From an uncultured Chloroflexota bacterium (GTDB lineage: Bacteria > Chloroflexota > Chloroflexia > Thermomicrobiales > UBA6265), in NCBI GenBank assembly GCA_937901745.1, contig CALGSZ010000112.1, forward strand, positions 1-64,000: a stretch of DNA of 64,000 nucleotides, given 5' to 3'. This document shows positions 44,759 through 53,499 of the stretch, piece by piece. Made by a program: the position numbers and the translations under genes. The notes beneath the pieces were generated by a model. It was not told where the DNA came from and did no database searches. It saw only the letters and a program-made list of their open reading frames with translations. The first letter of the stretch is position 1. Each line of letters opens with the position of its first letter.

Positions 44759-45115
44759 ATGCTACCACGCGACAGAGCGCGACTTTTCATCGCGACTCGG
44801 CTCATATGGCGCGAGGGGATGGAGCAGGTGCGGAGGGACGGAATCAAGTTGGACGATCCGGTCACGCGGCGCCGGATCGTCGGCTGCGCGTTCGCCGGCG
44901 CGATGGTCGCCGCGCCGCTCGTCGCCCTCCTCTATGGACTGACACCAGCGCTCGTCGTCCTCACCGGAGCGCTCGCGGCGACGGCCTATCTGACGTTTGA
45001 TGGCGCGCGACGGATTCGCCCCGATTTGCGCGGCCGGCTCCTCCTCTTGGCGGGAATCAATTTGGCACTGGCGATCGTGAGCGCCGTGGCGCTGATCTGG
45101 CGCTTGCGCTCCTAG
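44759..45115 (+). CDS. Small integral membrane protein
   Basis: The 118 residues have an N-terminal basic/amphipathic stretch and three hydrophobic segments (GCAFAGAMVAAPLVALLYGL; LVVLTGALAATAYLTF; LLLLAGINLALAIVSAVALI). The function is unknown. It is divergent from the methyltransferase and converges with the GNAT gene 13 bases away. No SD is obvious; ATG 44819 (MEQVRRDGIK) is another possible start. Confidence 0.65.
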   Translation: MLPRDRARLFIATRLIWREGMEQVRRDGIKLDDPVTRRRIVGCAFAGAMVAAPLVALLYGLTPALVVLTGALAATAYLTFDGARRIRPDLRGRLLLLAGINLALAIVSAVALIWRLRS

Positions 45116-45127
45116 CCGATCTGGGCC

Positions 45128-45739
45128 TCAAATCCGAATCGTCGGCGCGCTGTTGGGCGTCCGCGACTTCTGCATCCAAATGCCGTCGTTGCCCCGGCCG
45201 TAGTAGTCGCGACTCGTCCCGACCGGCCGATACCCCTCTTTGCGGTACAGCGACTGCGCGGCGACGTTGCCCTCTTCGACCATCAGCACCACGTCGCCAT
45301 GCGGCAGCGCGGCTTCCAGCGATCGCAGCAGCCGCGTGCCGATGCCCTGCCGGCGCGCGGTCGGGTCCACGCAGAGATTGATCACACGGGATTGCCCGCC
45401 CTGCCGGTCGCCAATCGCGCAGCCAACGATCCGCTCACCGTCGCGGGCGACGAGGAATCGGACGTGGGGCAGCAGCCAGAGCACGAACAGCGTGGTCAAT
45501 CCGTAAGCGAGCGGTGGCCGGAAGGCTCGCCGCTGCAAACGCGCGACCTTGCCCAAGTCGCGGAAGCGGACGGGCGTCACGATGACCCACGGCTCCGCGA
45601 TCTCACCAGTGATCGGCGGAGCCGGGATGGAGCCAAATACGTGGTGGTCGTGCGTCATCGTGGCGTCATTCCCTACCCAACCCGGAGCGACGGGCAACGG
45701 GTGGGGGAGAGCATGCATCATGTCGAAAGCATGGTACAT
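45128..45739 (-). CDS. GNAT-family acetyltransferase (RimI-like)
   Basis: The conserved part contains VTPVRFRDLGKVARLQRRAF, VINLCVDPTARRQGIGTRLL (acetyl-CoA loop) and VAAQSLYRKEGYRPVGTSRD with YY, as in RimI-type N-acetyltransferases. A short hydrophobic stretch (LTTLFVLWLLPHVRFLVA) replaces the usual second helix and may touch a membrane. Starts at 45739 and at 45658 (MTHDHHVFG) are both possible. The protein or metabolite target is unknown. Confidence 0.87.
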   Translation of the reverse strand: MYHAFDMMHALPHPLPVAPGWVGNDATMTHDHHVFGSIPAPPITGEIAEPWVIVTPVRFRDLGKVARLQRRAFRPPLAYGLTTLFVLWLLPHVRFLVARDGERIVGCAIGDRQGGQSRVINLCVDPTARRQGIGTRLLRSLEAALPHGDVVLMVEEGNVAAQSLYRKEGYRPVGTSRDYYGRGNDGIWMQKSRTPNSAPTIRI

Positions 45740-45826
45740 CAGTCGGAGCCAGAAGATGGGTGACAGAGGCCAGGAAATTGGGCCCAGTTGCCACGCGTGG
45801 CGACGCCGAGGCCGCCCATACCCCGC

Positions 45827-46351
45827 TCACAACCGCATTCCGAGATTGCGGATCGCGAGCAGCGCCTCGGCGTTGCCGATCGCGTCCTCGAGCGCGTTGT
45901 GTGAGTGCTCCGTTTTCCGCAGCGGCCGGATGCTAGCGCGCGCGTCCTTCCTGAACCCCTTGTACAGCCAGGTCAAGCTCGCCGGCGAATGACCGAAAGG
46001 GTTATGGCCGAGGAACACGTGGCAGTAGAAATTGACGAACTGCCAATCGAATCCGGCGTTGTCGCTGATGAACTGGAGCCTCTTCCCCCTGCTCCGGCTC
46101 GCCAGCCAGCCGGCGAAGTCGCGGATCGCGTCCGCGGGCTCGCGGAACCCGAGTGTCTGCTCGCGCGTGAACCCGGCGATGGCCAGCGCCTCCGCTTGCC
46201 AGTGCTCGGTCATCGGCCGGAGCGTGGCGTAGAACTGATTGGCCGAATCGCGGGGATCGTCGAGAACCACCGCGCCTAGCGCGACCATCGAGTACTTGCC
46301 GGGAATCGGCCCGTCCGCCTCGACATCAACGACGATGTACGTCACGCCCAT
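45827..46351 (-). CDS. DEDDh-family 3'-5' exonuclease-like protein
   Basis: From ATG 46351 (TAGGAG 5 bases upstream) there are 174 residues. The exonuclease motifs are ExoI TYIVVDVEADGP (Asp-Glu present as D-x-E), ExoII ISDNAGFDWQFVNFY and ExoIII HSHNALEDAIGNAEALL, with the catalytic His and Asp. It resembles the epsilon/RNase T type, minus extra domains. It could trim DNA or RNA 3' ends in repair or turnover. It is the last clearly cellular gene but one before the virion cassette. Confidence 0.9.
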   Translation of the reverse strand: MGVTYIVVDVEADGPIPGKYSMVALGAVVLDDPRDSANQFYATLRPMTEHWQAEALAIAGFTREQTLGFREPADAIRDFAGWLASRSRGKRLQFISDNAGFDWQFVNFYCHVFLGHNPFGHSPASLTWLYKGFRKDARASIRPLRKTEHSHNALEDAIGNAEALLAIRNLGMRL

Positions 46352-46538
46352 GCACACTCCTACCGCCGATCCTCGGCGCTCCTCGGGCATCACCGTACCG
46401 GATCGCGAGGAAGTGTGCCATCGGCTCTACGCGGGAGCCGTCCGGCGAGACACGTCGCGGGCCACGCCGCGAGAAGGAACGGTTTCAGAGGGGTGGATAC
46501 TCGCGCGGGATAGCAAGGAGAAGAGCGCCGCGGATCGC

Positions 46539-46895
46539 TTAGCTGCCATCCAATTCGGCAGTCTGCGTCAGCGGTGACCGATAGACCGTGGCGATCTCTC
46601 GCCCCTCACGCATTGCCGCGAGCCCTTCTTCGGGCGACAGCAAGGGCGTTGTGACGTACGACCGAACCGCGCCGCTCGCGGTGATGGCAAGCCCAAACGC
46701 GGCCGCCGCCGTATTGTCTGGCGCTTCCAGAATGGCAATCACATCGTACTGCCCGAACGCGTAATAGAGGCTCTCGATCCGTCCGCCGATCTTCTCCAGC
46801 GCTGACCAGACCTGCTCAGCTCGCTCTTCAGGATGATTCAGCTGGGCAGCCCATGCCTCCGGCGTATAGGAAAGCTGGACAAGATAATGCGGCAT
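46539..46895 (-). CDS. GYD-domain protein (second copy)
   Basis: From ATG 46895 (AGAGGAG 7 bases upstream) there are 118 residues. MPHYLVQLSYTPEAW and LYYAFGQYDVIAILEAPDN give the GYD motif. It resembles the protein at 19682-20089 in layout but lacks the acidic tail. The function is unknown; the fold is a ferredoxin-like dimer in this family. It abuts the end of the virion cassette (holin stop at 47001) and has its own SD, so I take it as cellular. Confidence 0.82.
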   Translation of the reverse strand: MPHYLVQLSYTPEAWAAQLNHPEERAEQVWSALEKIGGRIESLYYAFGQYDVIAILEAPDNTAAAAFGLAITASGAVRSYVTTPLLSPEEGLAAMREGREIATVYRSPLTQTAELDGS

Positions 46896-47000
46896 GGCGG
46901 GCTCCTCTCCACGCGGCCCGATCACATAACGTGCCGTGCTGGAGATCTTCAGCGAGTTCCCGGTGATTCTTTCTTCACGCTACACGTTTTTGCCCGCCTG

Positions 47001-47282
47001 TCAATCCTGTCCGGACGCCTGCTCGGCGGGAACGATCGCGATTCTCCGGACTTGTGAGTACAACCCGGCCGCCGCCAGCCCCAACGTGACGCCGGTCAGC
47101 AACCAGCGCGCAATCGAGCCAGTTGCGCCAGCCCCCAGCGCCAAATCGCGCAGGCCGACGAGGATAGTTGCCGCAACGATCGCCGCAACGCCCGCCCACG
47201 TCGCTGGCAACCCAACGCGCTTCGCCACTTCAACGAGTCCCGGCACGATGGCCACGACAGCGGCATCAGACCACCCTTCCAT
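47001..47282 (-). CDS. Holin-like small membrane protein
   Basis: From ATG 47282 (GGAAGGAG 6-7 bases upstream) there are 93 residues. Helical hydrophobic segments include AAVVAIVPGLVEVAKRVG, WAGVAAIVAATILVGL and WLLTGVTLGLAAAGLYSQV, followed by a short charged tail, a class I holin-like layout. It directly follows the amidase gene (26-base gap), the usual lysis pair. In phages the holin opens the membrane so the endolysin reaches the wall. It is the last gene of the cassette. Confidence 0.72.
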   Translation of the reverse strand: MEGWSDAAVVAIVPGLVEVAKRVGLPATWAGVAAIVAATILVGLRDLALGAGATGSIARWLLTGVTLGLAAAGLYSQVRRIAIVPAEQASGQD

Positions 47283-47308
47283 CGCGCGCTCCTTCCTCTC
47301 GATGCTCA

Positions 47309-48334
47309 CTACTCGATCCACGTCCACGTCACATTCGGGTCCGGCCGGAAGAGCACCCAGCGATCGTCGAAGACAACGATCTCGTGGGTCTGATCCTCGT
47401 CAGCGCGAAGGACCCACCACCCCAAGGCGCGAGGGAGGCGCTGCGGCGGCCGCTGCTCGGCGACACCACGCGCCACCCAGGCGTTGCTGATCAATCCCTT
47501 CGGGTCGAAGCCGTATGTCCGCGTCGTGCCATCGGCGTTGTGCCGGGGCAAGCGCCCGAATCGCTCCTTCAAGGTCTCCACGTCGTAGCCCTGCGGCCAC
47601 CAGGCATGGTCCGGTCGGACAGGCCGCACTGGCGGAAGCGGTTCCGGCGCGGGCTGGAGCGTCTGCGCGGCCTTGAGAATCTGGCGCACGCGAGCCTGGA
47701 TCTCGTCAATCCGGCTCGTCACTGGCGGAAACGGACAGCTCTTCGTCGAGAATTCCAAGTGCAGCAGGTGCGTGACGATGCCGTACCGCGGATTGAGCGG
47801 GAATGCGTCGTACGGGACGCGCGCGTAATCGAACCAGTACGCGGTCAGCGCGCAGATGCTCTCGAACTGCTTCGGGCTCATCGGCGTGTTGACGTTGCCG
47901 CCGTCGCTGCGCTCGATGCTGACCAGATCCCGGTTGATCGCCGCGACCCCGAGCGTGCGGACGAAGAGCGGGCCATCTCCCTCCAAGCCATCGCTGCCGC
48001 CGTTGGCCCATCCCGAGCGATTGGCGCTGACAGGCAGCCGCTTCCCGTCAACCTCGACCGTCGTCGCCCGGCCGAGCGGATCGTTCCACCGCAAGATCAC
48101 CCCATCCCAGCGCTCGCCGTCGGTCGCGCCACCAACGCCATAGTCGGTCAGGCCCGTGCTCGCCCGGCCACGGCGGAACCAGCTATCCGTTCCCCAGAGC
48201 GTGCCCGCCATCGAGTGCTGGCACACCCCGACCGGCCGCCGTGGCCCCAAGTCGTCCCACGCGCTCGTCTGCGCGTCGGGAATGAGCCGATCTATGAACG
48301 GCGGATGCTTCACATTGCCGAACACCACTGTCAC
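47309..48334 (-). CDS. N-acetylmuramoyl-L-alanine amidase (endolysin)
   Basis: From GTG 48334 (GGGAG about 9 bases upstream) there are 341 residues. The amidase-2-type domain has VGVCQHSMAGTLWGTDSWF, LVSIERSDGGN, MSPKQFESICALTAYWF and a His-rich active site THLLHLEFSTKSCPFP (H and the K-x-CPF Zn/catalytic loop). The C-terminal 100 residues, with WPQGYDVETLKERFGRL, may be a wall-binding region. It cuts the peptidoglycan stem-peptide bond for lysis. A Pro-rich linker lies near residue 230. It is upstream of the holin in the cassette. Confidence 0.88.
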   Translation of the reverse strand: MTVVFGNVKHPPFIDRLIPDAQTSAWDDLGPRRPVGVCQHSMAGTLWGTDSWFRRGRASTGLTDYGVGGATDGERWDGVILRWNDPLGRATTVEVDGKRLPVSANRSGWANGGSDGLEGDGPLFVRTLGVAAINRDLVSIERSDGGNVNTPMSPKQFESICALTAYWFDYARVPYDAFPLNPRYGIVTHLLHLEFSTKSCPFPPVTSRIDEIQARVRQILKAAQTLQPAPEPLPPVRPVRPDHAWWPQGYDVETLKERFGRLPRHNADGTTRTYGFDPKGLISNAWVARGVAEQRPPQRLPRALGWWVLRADEDQTHEIVVFDDRWVLFRPDPNVTWTWIE

Positions 48335-48405
48335 GCTGCGTCACTCCCTCACGGAACCACGCGACCAACGGCGAGCGAATCGCCTCGCATCCTTCGGTCG
48401 GGCGA

Positions 48406-50229
48406 CTAGACTTCGACGAGCGACAACGTGAGCACCGAGTCTCCCCATCGCCCCGCGTCGCTCGGTTTCGGCACTTCCTCACGGATCCCAATGATCCGCA
48501 CTCGTCGCGTTACCGGCGCCGCGTCGTAATCCACATCCTTGAAATCCACCGTCGCCGCCGCTTCCCATGCACTCCACACATCCGCGATCTGCTCTTGCCC
48601 CGTCCGAGGATCGACCGTCCCATCCCGCCGCACCGCCCGGTCTCGCGCTCGCACCGAGAGATGCCAGCGCCGGCGCCGCGCCGGCACGCTCAGCAGCTCG
48701 TACTCCGCCCAGAGCGCGGTAAGGACCGGCGCCCAATCAGTCACGCTCGACCACTGCACCCGCAGCTGCAGGAACCGAGAGACGGCGACAGCGGAGCTCA
48801 CCTCCGCCTCGAGCGTCAGCACGTTCGCTAGCAGCGGCGCGTTGACCGACTGCTGCGCCGCCTGCGTCCACGTCAGCCCGCCGTCGAGCGAGTAGGAGAG
48901 CGTCAGCGTCACCGCGTCCGTGCTCGCCGGGTTTCCCCGCACCTCCGGTGCGGCAAACGTCGCTCCGACGTTGCGCCACGCCTTCAACGCGTCAGGAGCG
49001 CCAGCATCGAGCAGCGATGTCCGGTATTCGCCGGACTCCCGCAGATCCGGAGCGTCAATGCTCTTGTTCGTAAGCCGGTACAGGTCATAGGTGACCGAGC
49101 TCGATCCATCGCGGAAGCACAAGAGATCGAACGTTCCACACCCGGCCAGGAACGCCGGCCAGCACCGCGCCGAGCTCGTCACGTTGCGAATGAGCCACCA
49201 GCCGGTCCCGTCGAACGCCCAGACCTGAAATGCGCCGTGGATCGACGTGATGCAGACGATCAGGTAATTCCCCGCGACCGTCGCCCCGTGGCACGCCTGC
49301 CCTTCAATCGGCGTCGCTGTCCACCCCTGACGCGTGTTCCCCGCGTTCGGGTTGAACTCCATCACCCGGCCCGTCAACCAGGTGTAGAGCCGGCCGCGAT
49401 AGCTCAGCAGAAACAGATAATCCTGATCGTCCGTGTAGACCCCGTGCGTAAAGATCGGCTCAGGATCAGCATTCCAATCGCCTGCCTGTGCGTCCCACCG
49501 GCCACCGAGCAGCCACAGGCTCCCCGTCTTCGTCGCGATCGCCACCTTCCCCGCGTGCAGCGCCATCCGGCGAGGCACACCATCCAGGACCCGGCTCGCC
49601 TCGGTCGTGCCGTCGTCCATCCGAATCATGTGGCCGTCTTGCCCGCCGAAGATCAGGAAGCCCGCGTAGCCGACGCCGCAATTCCCTTTGCGCCCAGCCC
49701 GCAGCGTCGCGTTCGTGCCCGCCGCCGTGTCGTGGACCTGGATGTCATTCGTCGAGCCGAAGAGGACGGCCACCTTGCCGGCCTGATGCACCGCCAGGTC
49801 GAGGATCTGCTTGCCGGAGCCGTAATCGCTGCGCCGGACGAAATCGGTCCATGCGGTCGCGGAGAGCACGTCCGACCGGTACAGATAGCGGCCGTTGCCA
49901 ACGTAGATCCGCTCCGCCCCTGGCTCCCCGGCAATCACGCTCGGCGCTCGGTCGCTCGTCCGGACCGTCGTCAGCTCGGTCGCGTCGGTGTACGCCATCA
50001 CGAACGGCCACGGTTGCACGCCCCGGCCGTCGTACACCGGCCCGCATCCCTCGGCGTCCCAGCCCCGGTCCGTCTCCCACTGCACCGCCCGCCGTTGCCC
50101 ACCGACGAAATCCCGCACCACCACGCGGCCCGGTCGCGCCTCCGCCTCCCCATCGTTCATCCGCCGGTAGCTCCCCGGCACCACCATGTACACCCCGCCG
50201 GCGAGCTCGATATCCCCGACCTGCGCCAT
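48406..50229 (-). CDS. Large beta-propeller-like virion/tail protein (nozzle or hub candidate)
   Basis: The protein has 607 residues, all beta-rich, with repeated blade-like units: ERIYVGNGRYLYRSDVL, KVAVLFGSTNDIQVHD, AGFLIFGGQDGHMIRMDDG, KVAIATKTGSLWLLGG and YLFLLSYRGRLYTWLTG. A C-terminal sandwich (about 420-600) contains LTLSYSLDGGLTWTQAAQ. I recognise no named family. In T7- and P22-like podophages the tail-tube nozzle is a beta-propeller, and this gene has the right place, after portal and neck. No tape measure, sheath or tail-tube gene is seen. The identification as a tail protein is inference from context. Confidence 0.62.
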   Translation of the reverse strand: MAQVGDIELAGGVYMVVPGSYRRMNDGEAEARPGRVVVRDFVGGQRRAVQWETDRGWDAEGCGPVYDGRGVQPWPFVMAYTDATELTTVRTSDRAPSVIAGEPGAERIYVGNGRYLYRSDVLSATAWTDFVRRSDYGSGKQILDLAVHQAGKVAVLFGSTNDIQVHDTAAGTNATLRAGRKGNCGVGYAGFLIFGGQDGHMIRMDDGTTEASRVLDGVPRRMALHAGKVAIATKTGSLWLLGGRWDAQAGDWNADPEPIFTHGVYTDDQDYLFLLSYRGRLYTWLTGRVMEFNPNAGNTRQGWTATPIEGQACHGATVAGNYLIVCITSIHGAFQVWAFDGTGWWLIRNVTSSARCWPAFLAGCGTFDLLCFRDGSSSVTYDLYRLTNKSIDAPDLRESGEYRTSLLDAGAPDALKAWRNVGATFAAPEVRGNPASTDAVTLTLSYSLDGGLTWTQAAQQSVNAPLLANVLTLEAEVSSAVAVSRFLQLRVQWSSVTDWAPVLTALWAEYELLSVPARRRRWHLSVRARDRAVRRDGTVDPRTGQEQIADVWSAWEAAATVDFKDVDYDAAPVTRRVRIIGIREEVPKPSDAGRWGDSVLTLSLVEV

Positions 50230-50277
50230 TCCTCCCTCCCGCTCGGCCCCTTGCTCCCCGCCGGGAGCGGCCAGCGG

Positions 50278-50628
50278 CTAACCCCGCGCCGCGCGCCACT
50301 CCACGAACGCGAACACCCGCGCGCAACGGCAGTTGACGTGCAGCGGCGGTCGCGGCCCCTCCATCTCCGGCCACGCCAGCCCATGCAGAGGTCCGCACTC
50401 CGGGCAGACGCGCTCGTCCGCCGCCGTCTGCCACCGCGTCCAGATCATCGGGACCGCATCGGTCTGTTCGCTCCGCGCCGAGGGCTCCGGCACGAAACCG
50501 GTTCCCAGCCACGGATCGTCCACGCCCGGCAGAGCGATCAGCGGCGCGCTCCCCACCGCGGCCACTCCCGCGCTCGCGCTCGTCCCGCGCGGCGGCCCGC
50601 CGCCACGACTCATCCGGCCAACCCGCAT
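50278..50628 (-). CDS. Short MuF/gp7-type minor head protein remnant
   Basis: The 116 residues end in a Cys motif DERVCPECGPLHGLAWPEM and PPLHVNCRCARVFAF. This matches the C-terminal CP-x-C-x2-LHG...PP-x-H-x-NCRC signature of SPP1 gp7/Mu F minor head proteins. Full members are about 250-400 residues, so this is a shortened form or an isolated C-terminal module. The first 60 residues are Gly/Pro-rich. It sits between the beta-propeller gene and the neck adaptor, in virion context. Confidence 0.65.
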   Translation of the reverse strand: MRVGRMSRGGGPPRGTSASAGVAAVGSAPLIALPGVDDPWLGTGFVPEPSARSEQTDAVPMIWTRWQTAADERVCPECGPLHGLAWPEMEGPRPPLHVNCRCARVFAFVEWRAARG

Positions 50629-50649
50629 GCGCTTGACTTGCCCTCGTTG

Positions 50650-51255
50650 CTACTCCCCCATCCATCCGCCGCGCGCTCGTCGCCACCGCGCCTCGATCAG
50701 CCGCTCCGCCTCGCGCGCGAAGCGGTCAGCGAGCGCCGCCATCGCCCCATCGCTCCCCACCCCACGCTTGCCGTCCTCGACCGCCCGCCGCCGAAGCGCG
50801 ATCGCCGCCGCCAGCGCCACGACGATCTCCTCGTCACCTTCCCGTATCTCGACCGTCGTCACGTCGTCCGCCGGCAGCGACCGGCTCCCCAGGTAATCAA
50901 TGCGCCAGGTCCCCGCCACGGCCGGCGCCGCCAGCACCAGTTCCGATCCCCACCAGTCCCACGCTTGCTCACCCGTCGCGTTGCCTTCCCGCCTTCGCAT
51001 CCGCGGCACGACGCGCCCCGCGCCATCCACCACGCGCACAACCTGGCTCCGATCGAGCGGCGGCTGGACTGGAACGCTCGTCGCGCCGCTCGCCACCGCG
51101 ACGCTCACCGAGCGCTCGGCGGGGAACCGGCTGCCGTAGGTGTGCATCGCTTCCGCCAGAAAATCGTTCAGCGCGGCATCGTCCCAGAGCGGCGTGGCAC
51201 CCGTGTCCTCCAAGCGCTGCCGGACCGCGCTCCGCAGCTCGGCCCGCGTCGTCAT
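50650..51255 (-). CDS. Head-tail connector/neck adaptor protein
   Basis: The 201 residues have LRSAVRQRLEDTGATPLWDD, LNDFLAEAMHTYGSRFPA near the N-terminus and a long C-terminal helix (LADRFAREAERLIEARWRRA). This is the pattern of phage neck adaptors (gp6/gp15-like) that bind under the portal. The ATG overlaps the portal stop by 4 bases (ATGA), so the pair is coupled. A beta-rich middle part (VVRVVDGAGRVVPRM) is typical of connectors with an inserted sandwich. Confidence 0.72.
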   Translation of the reverse strand: MTTRAELRSAVRQRLEDTGATPLWDDAALNDFLAEAMHTYGSRFPAERSVSVAVASGATSVPVQPPLDRSQVVRVVDGAGRVVPRMRRREGNATGEQAWDWWGSELVLAAPAVAGTWRIDYLGSRSLPADDVTTVEIREGDEEIVVALAAAIALRRRAVEDGKRGVGSDGAMAALADRFAREAERLIEARWRRARGGWMGE

Positions 51256-52634
51256 GCCCCCTCCCCGGCGCGGCCATCGCCCGCGATCGCCGCCAGCGCC
51301 CGCATCTCTTCCAACACCCGGTCCAGCTCACCCTCCGGATCGTCCCCACCAAGCGCCGCGACCGCCGTCCTCCGCGAGTGAATGCCCGCCGAAACGAGCC
51401 GGGCCGCGTTGCGCACCGCGCTCTCCGTGTCGCTCGGCAGCACATTCGGCCAGATCGTCACCGTCCGCCGCAGTCCTCCGAGATCCAACCCACCGAACCG
51501 CTCGAGCAGATCCAGCACCCGCGCATTGCGCTCGCGGAAGGCTGCCTCCCACGCCCGGCGCTTGCGCTGCACCTTCTGCACGAGCGGCTGCACCTCGACC
51601 TCCAGCGCCGCCCCGCTCAGCACCCGGCCGGAATCCCCGAACGCCGTCCTCGGTGTCTCGCTCAGATCGTGCAGCGCCCGGTAGAGCACGTTGATGTAGT
51701 CGATGTGCAGCTGCACACCGCCGCCGGAGAGCAGGTCCAGCAGGTACGCTTTCGCTCCCTCCGGCAGCTCCCACTTCGCGCCCGGCCCGACCGTGATTCC
51801 CTCGGAGCCGTCCACGTTCTCCAGCACCGCGATCGGCGCCCCGGAGAGCTCCAGCACCCGCGAGACGACCGACATCCGCGCGTTCAGCTCCCGGCAGACG
51901 TCGTAGAGATCGGCCAGGTCGGACTCACCCCAGAAAGCGTGCGATCGCGGGTTGTTCGGAATGACCACGTAGGGAATCCAGCCGTACGGGTTCGGTCCCT
52001 CCCGCACCAGCTGCCCCGCGATCTCGACCGTCCAACGCGATGGCGTCCACGTCTCGACCACGCGATAGACGCGCTCTGGCGCCAGCCCCGCCAGCGCGCT
52101 GCTCGCCATGATCGGCCCGAACGCTCGCGCCACCGCGGAGCCACTCATGCCGTATGCCTGGACAATGCTCTCGATGCGCCGAGGGTTGTCCGGCTCGCAG
52201 CGCGCGACCAGCGTCGCTGGATCGACGCCTACGATCACCGGCTCACCCCGCGTCGCGTCCCACGTCACCTTCAGCGCCGCATCCCCGAGGACCGCCGCAT
52301 CCACGCACAGCTCCACATCGAGCCGCGCCGCGTCATTCGCGGCCAGCGCCTCGGCCAGCGCCAGCTCAGCTCGCCGCGCCGCCGCCTCCAGCCCCGCGTC
52401 GGCCGGAGCCGGCACCGAGAAGGTGACCGGCGCGGGAAATACGTAGGACGCGACTTTGCGGACCAAGGTCCGCGCGTAGTTGAAGGTCAAGCGCGGCTCG
52501 CCCGGGCGCCGCTTACCGCTCCACTGTGTCCCCTCGTAGAAGGCAAGCGCTTCCGCGTAACGCGCGAAGCGCCGCTGGTCGGCCTCCGTGACCCATCCGG
52601 CCGGCCAGCCGTCCGTCACCGCCGCACACTGCAT
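51252..52634 (-). CDS. Phage portal protein (SPP1 gp6-like)
   Basis: The protein has about 460 residues. NYARTLVRKVASYVFPAPVT, NPYGWIPYVVIPNNPR, SDLADLYDVCRELNARMSVV and RVLSGAALEVEVQPLVQKVQ are portal features; the last is the clip/crown helix pair. The dodecameric portal is the DNA gate of the capsid. ATG 52634 has AAGGAG just upstream (close spacing); a GTG at 52730 without SD is an alternative. In most phages portal directly follows TerL; here TerL, scaffold and capsid come first and two opposite-strand genes intervene. Confidence 0.88.
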   Translation of the reverse strand: MQCAAVTDGWPAGWVTEADQRRFARYAEALAFYEGTQWSGKRRPGEPRLTFNYARTLVRKVASYVFPAPVTFSVPAPADAGLEAAARRAELALAEALAANDAARLDVELCVDAAVLGDAALKVTWDATRGEPVIVGVDPATLVARCEPDNPRRIESIVQAYGMSGSAVARAFGPIMASSALAGLAPERVYRVVETWTPSRWTVEIAGQLVREGPNPYGWIPYVVIPNNPRSHAFWGESDLADLYDVCRELNARMSVVSRVLELSGAPIAVLENVDGSEGITVGPGAKWELPEGAKAYLLDLLSGGGVQLHIDYINVLYRALHDLSETPRTAFGDSGRVLSGAALEVEVQPLVQKVQRKRRAWEAAFRERNARVLDLLERFGGLDLGGLRRTVTIWPNVLPSDTESAVRNAARLVSAGIHSRRTAVAALGGDDPEGELDRVLEEMRALAAIAGDGRAGEGA

Positions 52635-52930
52635 ATCTCCTTCCCTCACTCGACCCATCCACGCTCTGCCGATCAGCGCCACACCGCGCATCCACGTTTG
52701 CGCTTCCCGCCGGAGACGCCCCAATCCCACTGCAGTAAACTTTGCCCAATTTCCGAAACGCCCCGGCAGTATTCGTGGTGGGTTGAATCACTGATGGGCT
52801 CGAACGCTCATCAAGCCGTCTCTCGCGTTGCCTGTCTCACTGAGCGGTTCACCGTCGTCGGTGACCTCAGCGTCGGTCCCGCCAGCGCGCCGCGACGCCT
52901 CCTAAACTCCTCAATGACCCCTCTACCTCG

Positions 52931-53361
52931 GTGCTCGCGCTCTCATCGCCGGTCCTCGTCCGGCCTGGCCGGCTCAGACAGCCAATCGGCGCGTTTTCGA
53001 CCGGTCGCCTGCGCGAATCCGACCTCAGCTGCCTCGTGGCCATTACCGAGCCGGAGCGTCCGGCGGAGCGCCGCTTCGCCGCCTACGTTCCCAAGCCCCC
53101 GTCCGCCTCGTCCTGCTCCTGCGCTCCGTCCTCGTCATCGGCAACGTCCACATCACCGGCCGCGCCGACCCGCTCGCCCATCTCCTGACGTGGCCCGAGC
53201 CATTCATCCCGGTCACCCGCGCGTCGCTGCTCACCGGCGAGACACCGATCTCCACCGACGCGCCCGCGAGAACGCTCACCGTCTTCGTCAATCGCGCCCA
53301 TCTCGTCGGCACGCTCGCGGCCTTGCCGGCAAGGCCTGACACGGCCGCCGGGTCGTCGTAA
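52931..53361 (+). pseudogene. Frameshifted plus-strand gene of unknown function
   Basis: Two partial frames join into one protein-like sequence. Frame one (from GTG 52931 or GTG 53036) ends its good part with VAITEPERPAERRFAAYVPK. The second continues with VRLVLLLRSVLVIGNVHITG, ADPLAHLLTWPEPFIPVT and LTVFVNRAHLVGTLAALPA up to TAA 53361. The switch lies at a run of five C at 53096-53100. Adding one C restores a single frame. So it is a 1-base homopolymer deletion, real or a sequencing error. It is on the strand opposite to the virion genes. Confidence 0.6.
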
Positions 53362-53499
53362 GCGCGCACCGCCCTATCGCTTGTCAGAGGCACGCGTTCT
53401 GCATTGAGGAGGGGCGACGCGGAATCTGGGGGGCATTCCGCGGAGAGACGGTTGCCGCTTGCCCCTGCGGTGGATGCAAGCGATCAGGAGGAACGCGCG

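Noticed and set aside
49237..51381. Very long plus-strand open frame (714 codons) opposite the virion genes
   Set aside because: It is Arg/Pro-rich with no domain, and runs antisense to the beta-propeller, MuF and adaptor genes, which have clear protein character. High GC produces such shadows.
51378..53339. 653-codon plus-strand open frame
   Set aside because: Antisense to the portal gene, Arg/Pro/His-rich and without recognisable domains. It crosses the frameshifted gene region in a different reading frame.
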